Both the position numbers and the translations under genes were made by a program. A stretch of 64,000 bases of DNA from an uncultured Lachnospiraceae bacterium (GTDB taxonomy: Bacteria; Bacillota; Clostridia; Lachnospirales; Lachnospiraceae). The stretch is taken from assembly GCA_947594855.1 (NCBI GenBank), contig CANQEL010000004.1, forward strand, positions 110,845 through 174,844. Reading direction: 5' to 3'. How positions within the stretch are numbered: position 1 is the first letter of the stretch; every line of letters starts with the position of its first letter. Below, piece after piece: positions 20,768 to 31,397 of this stretch. Under the pieces are notes generated by a model, which saw only the letters and a program-made list of their open reading frames with translations, was not told the DNA's origin and searched no databases.

Positions 20768-21838
20768 ATGAAAATGACTTTTCGCTGGTACGGTGAAAGC
20801 AATGACAGCGTAACGCTGGACCAGATAAAGCAGATTCCCGGCGTAGAGGGAATTGTGTGGGCGCTGCATAATAAACTACCGGGCGAAGTATGGCATACGA
20901 AAGAGATAGCAGAAGTAAAGGCCCAGCTTGATAAATATGGTTTTAATATGGATGTGGTTGAATCAGTAAATGTTCATGATGATATCAAGACCGGGGCAAA
21001 AGACAGGGATATGTATATTGAGAATTATAAGCAGACTCTAAGAAACCTTAAGCCATTCGGAGTAAAAGTAGTATGTTATAATTTTATGCCGGTCTTTGAC
21101 TGGACAAGGACAGATTTGTTTCATCCTGTGGGAGACGGTTCCACGGCGCTTTATTATGAAAAGGATAAAATAATTGATGACCCTGAAAAGATGGCTGATT
21201 ACATACTTAAAGAATGTAAGGGTTATACAATGCCGGGATGGGAACCTGAACGTATGGCGAAGCTCAAAGAGCTTTTTGCGGTTTACAGCGGTGTTACTAA
21301 GGAAATGCTTTGGGATAACCTCAGATATTTCCTTGAGGCTCTTATGCCGGTATGCAATGAGCTAGATATAAAAATGGCAATTCATCCGGATGACCCGCCG
21401 TGGGATATTTTCGGACTTCCGAGGCTTATTGTTGATGAAGAATCCGTTGAGCGTTTCCTTAAGATGGTTGACGACCCATATAACTGTCTTACGTTATGCT
21501 CAGGTTCGCTTGGCGCGAATCCGGACAATAATGTTGCGGACATAATAAGAAAACACTGCGACCGTATTGCCTTTGCGCATGTAAGGAATGTAAAGCATTT
21601 TGAAAACGGCGATTTCAGTGAGGCATCACACAGGGATTGTGATGGCGACACAGGCATACTTGATATAATGAAAGCTTATCATGATTGTGGCTTTGACGGA
21701 TATATGAGACCTGACCACGGAAGGCACATATGGGGAGAAAAATGCCGTCCGGGATACGGACTCTATGACCGGGCGCTTGGAATCATGTATCTGTTAGGAT
21801 GCTGGGATATGTTAGATAAACTTTCTGCGGAGGCCTGA
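20768..21838 (+). CDS. uxuA: Mannonate dehydratase
   Basis: MKMTFRWYGESNDSVTLDQIKQIPGVEGIVWALH; VVCYNFMPVFDWTRTDL; AIHPDDPPWDIFGLPRL. Confidence 0.96.
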   Translation: MKMTFRWYGESNDSVTLDQIKQIPGVEGIVWALHNKLPGEVWHTKEIAEVKAQLDKYGFNMDVVESVNVHDDIKTGAKDRDMYIENYKQTLRNLKPFGVKVVCYNFMPVFDWTRTDLFHPVGDGSTALYYEKDKIIDDPEKMADYILKECKGYTMPGWEPERMAKLKELFAVYSGVTKEMLWDNLRYFLEALMPVCNELDIKMAIHPDDPPWDIFGLPRLIVDEESVERFLKMVDDPYNCLTLCSGSLGANPDNNVADIIRKHCDRIAFAHVRNVKHFENGDFSEASHRDCDGDTGILDIMKAYHDCGFDGYMRPDHGRHIWGEKCRPGYGLYDRALGIMYLLGCWDMLDKLSAEA

Positions 21839-21839
21839 T

Positions 21840-23249
21840 ATGAAAAATTTTATGGATGAAGACTTTCTTCTTTCTAATGATACTGCAAAACTTCTTTACC
21901 ATGGTTATGCAAAAAAAATGCCAGTGATAGATTATCACTGCCATATTGACCCGGAGGAAATTGCAAAAGACAGGAGATTTGACAATATTACGCAGGTGTG
22001 GCTTGGCGCAGACCATTATAAATGGCGTCTTATGCGTTCAAATGGAATAGAAGAAAAATACATAACAGGAGATGCTTCTGACCGGGAAAAGTTTGGAAAG
22101 TGGGCCGATACTATTGGAAGAGCTATAGGCAACCCTCTGTATCACTGGAGTCATCTTGAGCTTAAAAGATATTTTGGCTATGACGGGGACCTTAATTCAG
22201 AAACTGCAGAGGAAGTATGGAATCTTTGCAATGAAAAATTAAAGAGCCCGTCAATGTCTGCAAGGAATATCATGCGCATGTCCGATGTTTCGCTTATAGG
22301 AACTACTGATGATCCGGTGGATGACCTGAAATGGCATAAAGTTATTGCAGATGATGAAGAGTTTGATATACAGGTACTTCCTATGTGGAGGCCTGATAAA
22401 GCAACAGGTATTGAAAAACCCGGATTCTGTGAATATATAAACAGACTTTCTGATGTGTCAGGCATTAAAATCAATACATTTTCAGACTGGAAGCAGGCGA
22501 TGACGGTAAGGCTTGACTATTTTTCAGCGCGGGGATGTCTTGGAAGCGACCATGGAATGAAGTATGTGCCGTTTACCCGTGCAGATGAAAAGACAGTTAG
22601 TGAAATACTTGATAAAGCCCTTAACGGAGGCAGTATTTCGGAAACAGAAGAGGATATGTTTAAAACGGAATGTATGCTGTTTCTGGCATCTGAATATGCA
22701 AAACGAAACTGGGTTATGCAGCTTCATTTTGGTGTTACAAGGGATAACAATACGAAGATGTATAATCGTATAGGAGCAGATACGGGCTTTGACGGAATAT
22801 ATAACAGCGTGCCTATTGATAAACTGTCATCATTTCTTGATGAATTAAATAAAAATGATAATCTTCCGAAAACTATACTGTACAGTCTTAATCCTAACGA
22901 TAATGCAGCTATAGGCGTGCTTATCGGCTGCTTTCAGGAAGCAGGCGCCCGCGGTAAAATACAGCAGGGTACGGCGTGGTGGTTTAATGACCATCTTAAC
23001 GGAATGACTGAGCAGATGACAAGCCTTGCCAATTTGGGAATGTTAGCCAATTTTGTGGGGATGCTTACTGATTCCAGGAGTTTTTTGTCGTATACGAGAC
23101 ATGAATATTTCAGAAGGATATTATGCAATATAATTGGTACAAAGGTAGAAAATGGAGAATTCCCATTTGATGAAAAGAGACTTGGAGGAATTATTCAGGA
23201 TATTTCATTTAATAATGCACGCGATTATTTTGGATTTAATATTAAATAA
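21840..23249 (+). CDS. uxaC: Glucuronate (uronate) isomerase
   Basis: PVIDYHCHIDPEEIAKD; QLHFGVTRDNNTKMY; AWWFNDHLNGM. Confidence 0.96.
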   Translation: MKNFMDEDFLLSNDTAKLLYHGYAKKMPVIDYHCHIDPEEIAKDRRFDNITQVWLGADHYKWRLMRSNGIEEKYITGDASDREKFGKWADTIGRAIGNPLYHWSHLELKRYFGYDGDLNSETAEEVWNLCNEKLKSPSMSARNIMRMSDVSLIGTTDDPVDDLKWHKVIADDEEFDIQVLPMWRPDKATGIEKPGFCEYINRLSDVSGIKINTFSDWKQAMTVRLDYFSARGCLGSDHGMKYVPFTRADEKTVSEILDKALNGGSISETEEDMFKTECMLFLASEYAKRNWVMQLHFGVTRDNNTKMYNRIGADTGFDGIYNSVPIDKLSSFLDELNKNDNLPKTILYSLNPNDNAAIGVLIGCFQEAGARGKIQQGTAWWFNDHLNGMTEQMTSLANLGMLANFVGMLTDSRSFLSYTRHEYFRRILCNIIGTKVENGEFPFDEKRLGGIIQDISFNNARDYFGFNIK

Positions 23250-23267
23250 CGACGGAGGTATTGTAAA

Positions 23268-24293
23268 TTGAGTAAAAAAGTGGTTACATTCGGTGAGATA
23301 ATGTTAAGGCTTGAGCCTGAGGGATATTACAGATTTGTTCAGGCAGAGAATTATCAGGCAACATTTGGAGGCGGTGAGGCAAACGTAAGCGTTTCACTTG
23401 CAAATTACGGTTATGACACAAGTTTTGTTACAAAGCTTCCGGCAAATGAGATTGCACAGAGCGCAATAAATTCACTTAGGAAATACGGTGTGGATACGTC
23501 AGATATTGTAAGGGGCGGCGATAGAATAGGAATCTATTTCCTTGAAAAAGGAGCAAGCCAGAGACCGTCAAAAGTAATATATGACCGTGCAGGTTCGTCG
23601 ATAGCGAAGGCTTCAATGGATGATTTTGACTGGGATAAAATATTTGACGGCGCAGACTGGTTCCATTTTACGGGAATTACTCCGGCTCTTTCAAAGAACG
23701 TTGCCGATATATGTCTGTATGCATGTAAAAAAGCAAAGGAAAAAGGAATTACGGTAAGCTGTGACCTCAATTACAGAAATAAGCTGTGGTCAAAAGAGGA
23801 AGCAGGAAAGGTTATGGGCAGGCTTTGTGAATATGTTGATGTATGTATTTCAAATGAAGAAGATGCAAACGATGTATTTGGAATAAAAGCGTCGGATACT
23901 AATGTAACGGGTGGAGAAATCAGCTATGAAGGATATAAGGATGTCGCAAGGCAGCTTTATGAAAGATTTTCCTTCAAAAAAGTAGCAATAACCCTGCGTA
24001 CTTCAATATCTGCCAATGATAATAAATGGGCGGCAATGCTGTATGACGGTGATGATTATTATTTCAGTAAAACATACCTTATGCATATAGTTGACAGGGT
24101 AGGCGGAGGAGACAGCTTTGGAGGCGGTCTTATATATGCGCTTATGGAAAATTATGATTCACAGAATGTAATAGAGTTTGCTGTTGCCGCATCATGCCTT
24201 AAACATTCAATTGAGGGAGACTTTAATATGGTTTCTGCAGATGAGGTTAAAAAGCTTGCAGAGGGTGATGCATCGGGAAGGGTTCAGAGATAG
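23268..24293 (+). CDS. kdgK: PfkB family sugar kinase, probably 2-keto-3-deoxygluconate kinase
   Basis: VTFGEIMLRLEPEGY; FGGGEANVSVSLANYG; VDRVGGGDSFGGGLIYAL; hexuronate operon context; TTG start. Confidence 0.9.
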   Translation: MSKKVVTFGEIMLRLEPEGYYRFVQAENYQATFGGGEANVSVSLANYGYDTSFVTKLPANEIAQSAINSLRKYGVDTSDIVRGGDRIGIYFLEKGASQRPSKVIYDRAGSSIAKASMDDFDWDKIFDGADWFHFTGITPALSKNVADICLYACKKAKEKGITVSCDLNYRNKLWSKEEAGKVMGRLCEYVDVCISNEEDANDVFGIKASDTNVTGGEISYEGYKDVARQLYERFSFKKVAITLRTSISANDNKWAAMLYDGDDYYFSKTYLMHIVDRVGGGDSFGGGLIYALMENYDSQNVIEFAVAASCLKHSIEGDFNMVSADEVKKLAEGDASGRVQR

Positions 24294-24311
24294 ATTTATG
24301 GAGGAAATGTT

Positions 24312-25928
24312 ATGAAACTGACATATGAAGGTATAAAAGATGCAGATAAATGGGAAGAAAAAGGAATAAAACTTCCAAAATATGATATAAATGCCGTAAA
24401 AAAACGTACGGCAGATAACCCTGTATGGATTCATTTTGGCGCAGGTAATATTTTCAGAGGCTTTATTGCCGGACTTCAGGATGAGCTGCTTAATAAAGGA
24501 CTTGCCGATAGAGGAATTATAGCCGCAGATACTTTTGATTATGAGATAATCGATAAAATCTACAGGCCATTTGATAACCTGACTTTATTTGTAGGGCTTC
24601 TGCCTGACGGAAACACCAGAAGCAATGTTATAGCGAGTGTGACCGAGGCGCTGCGCGCGGACTGCAAGGATGTATGTTCATATGAACGGCTGCGGGAAAT
24701 ATTTGTACAGAAGTCGCTTCAGATAATCAGCTTTACAATAACAGAAAAAGGATATTCACTGAAAAATATTGACGGCGGGCTTCTGCCGGTTGTGGAATCA
24801 GATATTGAAAACGGACCGGATGCCCCGAATCATGCAATGAGCATAGTCACAGCATTATTATATGAAAGATATAAGAACGGTTCCATGCCCGTGGCGCTTG
24901 TGAGTATGGATAATTGCAGCCATAATGGTGATAAATTAAAGGAAAGCATACTTTTTATTGCAAAAGAGTGGCATAAAAGAGGGTTTGTTGATAAAGAATA
25001 TATAGATTACCTTAATGATGAGGATAAGATAAGCTTTCCATGGAGCATGATAGATAAGATTACGCCAAGGCCTGCTAAAGTAATTGAAGATATGCTTTAT
25101 GATAATGAAATTGAAGATATGGCTCCGATAACGACCTCAAAGAATACATTTATAGCTCCGTTTGTCAATGCTGAGATTCCGCAGTATCTTGTGATTGAAG
25201 ACAGATTTCCAAACGGAAGGCCTGAACTTTCCCAGGCAGGAGTGTATTTTACTGACAGAAAAACCGTAAATGATACTGAAAGGATGAAGGTGACTACATG
25301 CCTGAATCCGCTGCATACGGCGCTTGCCGTTTTCGGATGCCTTTTAGGTTACGAAAGCATATCTGCTGAAATGCAGGATGAAGATTTGAAAAAACTTGTT
25401 GAAAATATAGGATATAAAGAAGGCATACCTGTTGTTACAGACCCGGGAATTATCAATCCTATGGATTTCATAAAAGAGGTAATTGATGAAAGACTCCCAA
25501 ATCCGTTTGTGCCCGATATGCCGCAGCGTATTGCAACGGATACCAGTCAAAAGGTTCCTGTAAGATTTGGGGAGACAATTAAGGCATATATTGCAAGCCC
25601 AAAGCTTTCAGTGAAAGATCTTGTATACATTCCGCTTGCAATAGCCGGATGGCTCAGATATCTGATGGGCATAGATGATAACGGGCTCAGTATGAACCTT
25701 AGCCCGGACCCTATGCTGGATGAACTTTGTGAAAGGCTTAGCGGAATTGAATTTGGAAAACCGGATACTATAGGTGATAAGCTTAAAGATATACTATCAA
25801 ATGAATCACTATTTGCAACCAATCTTTGTGAAGCAGGAATTGCCGGTAAAATTGAAGAGATGTTTAAAGAGATGATTGCGGCTCCAAAGGCTGTGCGCAA
25901 TACGCTTCACAGGTATGTAAATACATAA
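24312..25928 (+). CDS. uxuB: Mannitol dehydrogenase family, probably fructuronate reductase
   Basis: WIHFGAGNIFRGFIAGLQDELL; SMDNCSHNGDKL; KVTTCLNPLHTALAVFGCLLGY; operon context. Confidence 0.88.
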   Translation: MKLTYEGIKDADKWEEKGIKLPKYDINAVKKRTADNPVWIHFGAGNIFRGFIAGLQDELLNKGLADRGIIAADTFDYEIIDKIYRPFDNLTLFVGLLPDGNTRSNVIASVTEALRADCKDVCSYERLREIFVQKSLQIISFTITEKGYSLKNIDGGLLPVVESDIENGPDAPNHAMSIVTALLYERYKNGSMPVALVSMDNCSHNGDKLKESILFIAKEWHKRGFVDKEYIDYLNDEDKISFPWSMIDKITPRPAKVIEDMLYDNEIEDMAPITTSKNTFIAPFVNAEIPQYLVIEDRFPNGRPELSQAGVYFTDRKTVNDTERMKVTTCLNPLHTALAVFGCLLGYESISAEMQDEDLKKLVENIGYKEGIPVVTDPGIINPMDFIKEVIDERLPNPFVPDMPQRIATDTSQKVPVRFGETIKAYIASPKLSVKDLVYIPLAIAGWLRYLMGIDDNGLSMNLSPDPMLDELCERLSGIEFGKPDTIGDKLKDILSNESLFATNLCEAGIAGKIEEMFKEMIAAPKAVRNTLHRYVNT

Positions 25929-26009
25929 CAGGATGTTTCAGACGGGTGCGTGTACGCAGAACGGATTAATTGACAGCAATATGAAAATATGTTACATTTA
26001 TTTTGCTTC

Positions 26010-26083
26010 GCACCTGTAGCTCAGTGGATAGAGCAATAGTTTCCGGAACTATGTTTGCGGGGGTTCGAGTCCCTTCAGGTGCG
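26010..26083 (+). tRNA. tRNA-Arg (anticodon CCG)
   Basis: Cloverleaf: GCACCTG/CAGGTGC acceptor, ATAGT-TTCCGGA-ACTAT anticodon arm, GTTCGAG T-loop. Confidence 0.92.
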
Positions 26084-26127
26084 TTTTGTTATACGAATAA
26101 ATATAATTAATATACGTGGAGAAGATT

Positions 26128-26916
26128 ATGAAAATAAGTCACAAATATATTAAACCTGTAGTAAAAACTACTGCTATAACAGCACTTTTTGGTTTTATAG
26201 TGCTTACTGCAGCTCCCTGTTGGAGTGATGTACGGGATTCCCATGCCGCAGTATCGCATAATGAACCTGTTATAAGTGATGAAAATGCAGACCCTGATAA
26301 GATATTTGATTACAAAGGAACTGATTATCTTAAAAGGGATGCGTATCCTGAGATTAACGAACTTATGAATAAATATTATGAGGCAAGCCTTGCAGTAGAT
26401 TTGGATACCCTTGAGGGGCTTGTGAGTGATATCAGCCAGATTGATGCAGGAAAGCTTGAAAAGCAGCTTTCTTATCTGGAAAGTGTAGACAATATAATAT
26501 GCTATACGGTAGCAGGGGAAGTGGAAGGAACATTCAGGGTATATGTATATTATGATATGAAATTAATAGGAATAGATACTCCTGCGCCTGCGCTGTATGC
26601 ATTTTATGTTACAATGTCGTCTGACGGAAACTATATAGTTTATCTGAGCGGACTTGACGGTGATACACAGGATTTTATATCTGATGCTGATGCAAGTGAT
26701 GATGTAAATACTCTTAAGACTCTTGTAAATGCAAGATTTAAGAATGTTATAAACAGTGATGAAAAACTGAAAGAATTTTGCGATATGCTGGATAACGGGC
26801 TTATGCCATCCACTGCCGTATCAGAAGGAGCATTGGATGTGGAGGAAACCGAAGGAGAAGATGTATCACCGGAGGCGCTTGATGTATCGCCGCAGGCAAT
26901 GGACGTTGTACAGTAA
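26128..26916 (+). CDS. Hypothetical secreted protein
   Basis: N-terminal hydrophobic signal; RBS upstream; no family recognised. Confidence 0.75.
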   Translation: MKISHKYIKPVVKTTAITALFGFIVLTAAPCWSDVRDSHAAVSHNEPVISDENADPDKIFDYKGTDYLKRDAYPEINELMNKYYEASLAVDLDTLEGLVSDISQIDAGKLEKQLSYLESVDNIICYTVAGEVEGTFRVYVYYDMKLIGIDTPAPALYAFYVTMSSDGNYIVYLSGLDGDTQDFISDADASDDVNTLKTLVNARFKNVINSDEKLKEFCDMLDNGLMPSTAVSEGALDVEETEGEDVSPEALDVSPQAMDVVQ

Positions 26917-26992
26917 TTAACAGGTATTTACAGTTTGTAGTGAATCGGTGCCGGTTTGTATAGTCGGCACTGATTATATATATGGAGGAAAA

Positions 26993-27697
26993 GTGGAGAA
27001 CGAAATCAGAATCAACAAATACCTTAGTGAGGCAGGAATCTGTTCACGAAGAGAAGCTGACAGGCTGATTGAAGCAGGGAAAATAATGATAAATGATATT
27101 GTTGCAGAATGTGGAATGAAAGTATCAGAAAATGATGTCGTTTATTTTAATGGAAAACGTGTGGATTTATCGGAAGAACCTGTTGTACTTATATATAACA
27201 AGCCGAAAGGAGTGGTATGTTCTACGAAAGAACGGGATAACATAATAGATTATATAGGTTATCCAAAGAGAATATATCCTGTAGGCAGGCTTGATAAGGA
27301 TTCGACAGGACTTATACTGCTTACTAATCAGGGTGATATATCCGACGCCATGTCAAGGGCTTCTAATTATCATGAAAAAGAGTATCTTGTGAAGGTGAAC
27401 AGACCGGTTACAAAAGAGTTTATTGAGGGAATGAAACGGGGAGTTCCGATTCTTGATACTGTTACAAGACCATGTAAAATAAAGACCTATGGAGAAAAAG
27501 AATTTTCTGTTATTCTTACCCAGGGACTTAACAGGCAGATAAGAAGAATGTGTGAATATTTTGATTACAGGGTCTGCTCGTTAGAAAGAATAAGAATAAT
27601 GAATATAAAACTTGGAAACCTGAAACCCGGTGAATATATTGAAATGTCCGATACTGAAATAAATAAATTAAAACAAAATCTGGGTATAGCAAACTAG
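26993..27697 (+). CDS. RluF/RsuA family pseudouridine synthase
   Basis: S4 domain RINKYLSEAGICSRREADRLIEAGKI; YPVGRLDKDSTGLILLTNQGD; QGLNRQIRRMCEYFDY; GTG 26993 with ggagg RBS. Confidence 0.92.
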   Translation: MENEIRINKYLSEAGICSRREADRLIEAGKIMINDIVAECGMKVSENDVVYFNGKRVDLSEEPVVLIYNKPKGVVCSTKERDNIIDYIGYPKRIYPVGRLDKDSTGLILLTNQGDISDAMSRASNYHEKEYLVKVNRPVTKEFIEGMKRGVPILDTVTRPCKIKTYGEKEFSVILTQGLNRQIRRMCEYFDYRVCSLERIRIMNIKLGNLKPGEYIEMSDTEINKLKQNLGIAN

Positions 27698-27706
27698 GAA
27701 AGGATA

Positions 27707-29668
27707 ATGTCTATGAAAAGTATTGCAGACAGAATGAAAGAACTAATTACAATACTTGACAAAGCATCTTCTGCATATTATCAGGGAAAAGATGAGATAA
27801 TAAGCAATTTTGAATATGACAGGTTATATGACGAACTGGAAAGGCTTGAAAATGAGAGCGGAATAGTTTTGGCAGGAAGCCCCACAACTACAGTAGGATA
27901 TGAAGTTGTAAGCGAGCTGCCAAAGGAAAGGCATGGATATGATGTGCTTTCCCTTGATAAAACTAAAGATGTAACAGTACTTGAAAGCTGGCTTGGAGAT
28001 ATGAAAGGGGTGCTTTCCTGGAAACTTGACGGGCTTACTGTAGTTGTAACTTATGAAAATGGTAAACTTGTAAAAGCCGTGACGCGCGGAAATGGTGAAG
28101 TTGGAGAAGTTATTACGGCAAATGCAAAAACATTTGTTAATCTTCCTTTATCTGTTCCGTATACCGGAAGATTTGTGCTTAGGGGAGAGGCATTAATTAA
28201 ATATTCCGATTTTGAAAAAATCAATTCAGAGATAGAAAATCCTGATGAAAAGTATAAGAATCCCAGAAATCTCTGCAGCGGCTCGGTAAGACAGCTTGAC
28301 AGCAGTATTACTGCGAAACGCAGGGTGTATTTTCTTGTGTACAGTGTACTTGATTCAGAGGTTGAATTTGAAACCATAAGCAGCCAGCTTGACTGGGTGT
28401 CCAAACAGGGCTTTGAAGTAGTAGGACACAGCATTGTGGACAGAAATACGCTGGCAGATGAGGTGGCTTTATATACGTCGCGTGTTTCAGAAAATGATTT
28501 TCCTGCTGACGGTCTGGTACTTGCATATGATGATATCGCTTATGGCAAATCACTCGGCAGAACTGCAAAATTTCCAAGACATTCGATAGCTTTTAAATGG
28601 GAAGATGAAACGGCTGAAACTGTACTTAAGGAGATTGAATGGAGCGCATCAAGAACAGGACTTATTAATCCGGTAGCGGTATTTGAACCGGTGACGCTTG
28701 AAGGAACTACTGTATCAAGGGCAAGTGTGCATAATATAAGCATAGTAGAACAGCTCAGACTTGGTATAGGCGACAGGCTGCTTGTATATAAGGCAAATAT
28801 GATTATTCCGCAGATTGCGGACAATCTGACAGAAAGCGGTACGCTGGTAATCCCGGATGAATGTCCCGTGTGCGGAGGACATCTTGAGATAAGGCAGGAA
28901 AACGGAACAAAGACACTGGTATGTCCTAATAAGTATTGTCTTGCTAAACAGATAAAGACATTTACGCATTTTGTGAGCAGGGAAGCTATGAATATAGATG
29001 GATTATCAGAAGCAACCATTGAAAAATTTATTGCAAAAAAAATAATAAAAAAACGTGTTGATTTTTATCATCTTTCGGATTACAGGGATATTATAACTGA
29101 AATGGAAGGATTTGGTGAAAAGTCGTATAATAATCTTATCAGGTCAGTCGATGATTCCAGAAAGGTAAGAATAGAGAATTTTGTATACAGCCTTGCAATA
29201 CCGGGAGTGGGATTGTCTACGGCAAGGCTTATATGCAGGAAATTTGATAATAACCTGGATAAAGCCATGAATTCCGGTTATGATGAACTGGTGGAAATAG
29301 ACGGAATAGGCGATGTACTGGCAAAAGAATGGGTCAGATATATGTCTGATGAGAACAATAGGGCAGAGATAAATGATATTCTTAAGGAAATTGATATAAT
29401 AATTCCAAAAGAGGAAGAAAGCAGTCAGAATCTTTTGGGGATAACAGTTGTAATAACCGGCTCGCTTAATATGTTTTCAAATAGAAATGAGCTTAAGAAA
29501 ATCATTGAGCAGAATGGTGGGAAAGTAACCGGAAGCGTCACCGGTAATACAGATTATCTGATTAACAATGATGTGGCATCAGGTTCATCGAAAAATAGAA
29601 AAGCCCATGAGCTTGGAGTTAAGATAATATCAGAAGCGGATTTCGTTAATGAATTCGGACTTGTGTAA
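27707..29668 (+). CDS. ligA: NAD-dependent DNA ligase
   Basis: SWKLDGLTVVVTYENG adenylation motif; CPVCGG zinc finger; HhH; C-terminal BRCT. Confidence 0.96.
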   Translation: MSMKSIADRMKELITILDKASSAYYQGKDEIISNFEYDRLYDELERLENESGIVLAGSPTTTVGYEVVSELPKERHGYDVLSLDKTKDVTVLESWLGDMKGVLSWKLDGLTVVVTYENGKLVKAVTRGNGEVGEVITANAKTFVNLPLSVPYTGRFVLRGEALIKYSDFEKINSEIENPDEKYKNPRNLCSGSVRQLDSSITAKRRVYFLVYSVLDSEVEFETISSQLDWVSKQGFEVVGHSIVDRNTLADEVALYTSRVSENDFPADGLVLAYDDIAYGKSLGRTAKFPRHSIAFKWEDETAETVLKEIEWSASRTGLINPVAVFEPVTLEGTTVSRASVHNISIVEQLRLGIGDRLLVYKANMIIPQIADNLTESGTLVIPDECPVCGGHLEIRQENGTKTLVCPNKYCLAKQIKTFTHFVSREAMNIDGLSEATIEKFIAKKIIKKRVDFYHLSDYRDIITEMEGFGEKSYNNLIRSVDDSRKVRIENFVYSLAIPGVGLSTARLICRKFDNNLDKAMNSGYDELVEIDGIGDVLAKEWVRYMSDENNRAEINDILKEIDIIIPKEEESSQNLLGITVVITGSLNMFSNRNELKKIIEQNGGKVTGSVTGNTDYLINNDVASGSSKNRKAHELGVKIISEADFVNEFGLV

Positions 29669-29703
29669 TAAGATAAAATGTTTAGATGAGAGGGGAGAGA
29701 AAA

Positions 29704-30621
29704 ATGGCGCCGATAAACGTACAGTCAGGACTTCCGGCAAAAAAGGTAATGGAAGAAGAAAATATATTTATGATGGATGAAATAAGGGCAGGAAAGCAGG
29801 ATATAAGACCATTAAAAATAGCAATTCTTAATCTTATGCCATTAAAAGAAGATACGGAAGTACATCTTCTCCGATGTCTGTCAAATACTCCTCTGCAGGT
29901 AGAGATAACTTTTCTTTCAACTGCAAGTTATATAGGAAGCAATACTTCAAAGAGCCATCTTGACCAGTTTTATCTTACTTATGATGATGTGAAAGATGTC
30001 CGTTATGACGGCCTTATAATTACCGGAGCGCCTGTTGAGAATAAAGAATGGAAAGATGTGCTTTACTGGGATGAGATTACCAAAATTATGGAATGGTCAA
30101 AATCCCATGTTACAAGTACGCTCCATATATGCTGGGGAGCGCAGGCAGGAATGTATTATCATTATGGAATTGATAAATATCAGCTTCCAAAGAAAAAATC
30201 AGGCATATACTGGCACAGGGTTCACAACAGGAAAGTGCCTTTGGTCAGGGGATTTGATGATGTATTTCTGGCGCCGCACTCACGATATACGGAGATAAGA
30301 AAAGAAGATGTTGAGAATAATCCTGAACTTACGATACTTGCAGATTCAGAAGATGCAGGACTTTTCCTTGTAATGGCAGGAGGGGGCAGGCAGATATTTT
30401 TATTTGGACATCCTGAGTATGACAGGCTTACTCTTGACAATGAATATAAAAGGGATTTGGAGAAAGGACTCAATCCCGAAATACCATATAATTATTACAA
30501 AGATGACAATCCTGATAATAAACCGCTTCTTACCTGGCGCGCACATTCAAATGCGCTGTACAGCAACTGGTTAAATTATTACGTATATCAGGAAACGCCG
30601 TATGATATATCGAAAATATAA
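29704..30621 (+). CDS. metA: Homoserine O-acyltransferase (MetA family)
   Basis: MAPINVQSGLPAKKVMEEENIFMM; LNLMPLKEDTEVHLLRCLSNTPLQVEITFL; HICWGAQAGMYYHYG. Confidence 0.95.
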   Translation: MAPINVQSGLPAKKVMEEENIFMMDEIRAGKQDIRPLKIAILNLMPLKEDTEVHLLRCLSNTPLQVEITFLSTASYIGSNTSKSHLDQFYLTYDDVKDVRYDGLIITGAPVENKEWKDVLYWDEITKIMEWSKSHVTSTLHICWGAQAGMYYHYGIDKYQLPKKKSGIYWHRVHNRKVPLVRGFDDVFLAPHSRYTEIRKEDVENNPELTILADSEDAGLFLVMAGGGRQIFLFGHPEYDRLTLDNEYKRDLEKGLNPEIPYNYYKDDNPDNKPLLTWRAHSNALYSNWLNYYVYQETPYDISKI

Positions 30622-30699
30622 GGAAAACCGCCGTTTTTCAAGGGTTTTAGGAAATTTCAAAATTCACGTAAGTTTATGTAATTTTATATAATTTTATGC

Positions 30700-30876
30700 C
30701 AAAATGGTGTAGTAAATGGTGTAGTAAATAATTTTCAATTTATAACAGAAAAATACCTTGAAAAGAATACAAAAGTAAACAAAAGCTCTACTATAGAAAT
30801 GTGGAGATTAAGAGAACAGGCAAAAATGGCAGCAGAAGAAAATATTATGTTGGATATAGTAAACAGGTATAGATAG
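30700..30876 (+). pseudogene. Short remnant reading frame (...NGVVNGVVNNFQFITEKYLEKNTKVNKSSTIEMWRLREQAKMAAEENIMLDIVNRYR*)
   Basis: Open but without credible start or RBS; isolated in a low-GC intergenic region. Confidence 0.3.
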
Positions 30877-31397
30877 CTATAAGCTAATAAAAAGGCAGTG
30901 CTTTAATAAATAATGTGCTGTCTTTTTAATTATAAAAAATAGATTCATTGTTAAAATATTTTGTCGTGACTTTTGTAAGTAAAATGAGCAAAACACCTCG
31001 TTTTTTACTTACAAAGGTGATATAAGGGATTTCAGGGGAAAAATTCTCCTGACAAGATGCAAAATGGGAGCGTGAGCTATCTCTTTTGCGTATCTTGCCA
31101 AAGACCTGAGCGGTATTTTTTGAAAGAAAATTATTAAAAAAATATAAATAAGACAAGTAAAGATAGTTGTCACTGGAGTGGGTGGAAAAGTACACCTTTT
31201 GTATAACAGGCATGAAAACTATGCTTGTTATGAAAGTAACCGTATGATACAATTAAACAAAAAACTAAGTTATAATGACATTATATCTATTGTTTTTAAA
31301 ATATATTGAAAATGTAAAATACAACAAAATTAAATATTATTTGTAGTATTTAATTTTGGATTATTGAGTACAAAATACGGGAAGAGGGGTAGCCTCT

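Noticed and set aside
26010-26083. tRNA-Arg as ICE attachment site
   Set aside because: Flanked by ordinary genes with no integrase or duplicated tRNA 3' end nearby
30926-31252. 108-aa minus-strand ORF
   Set aside because: Passes through all the hairpins; no RBS; peptide looks random
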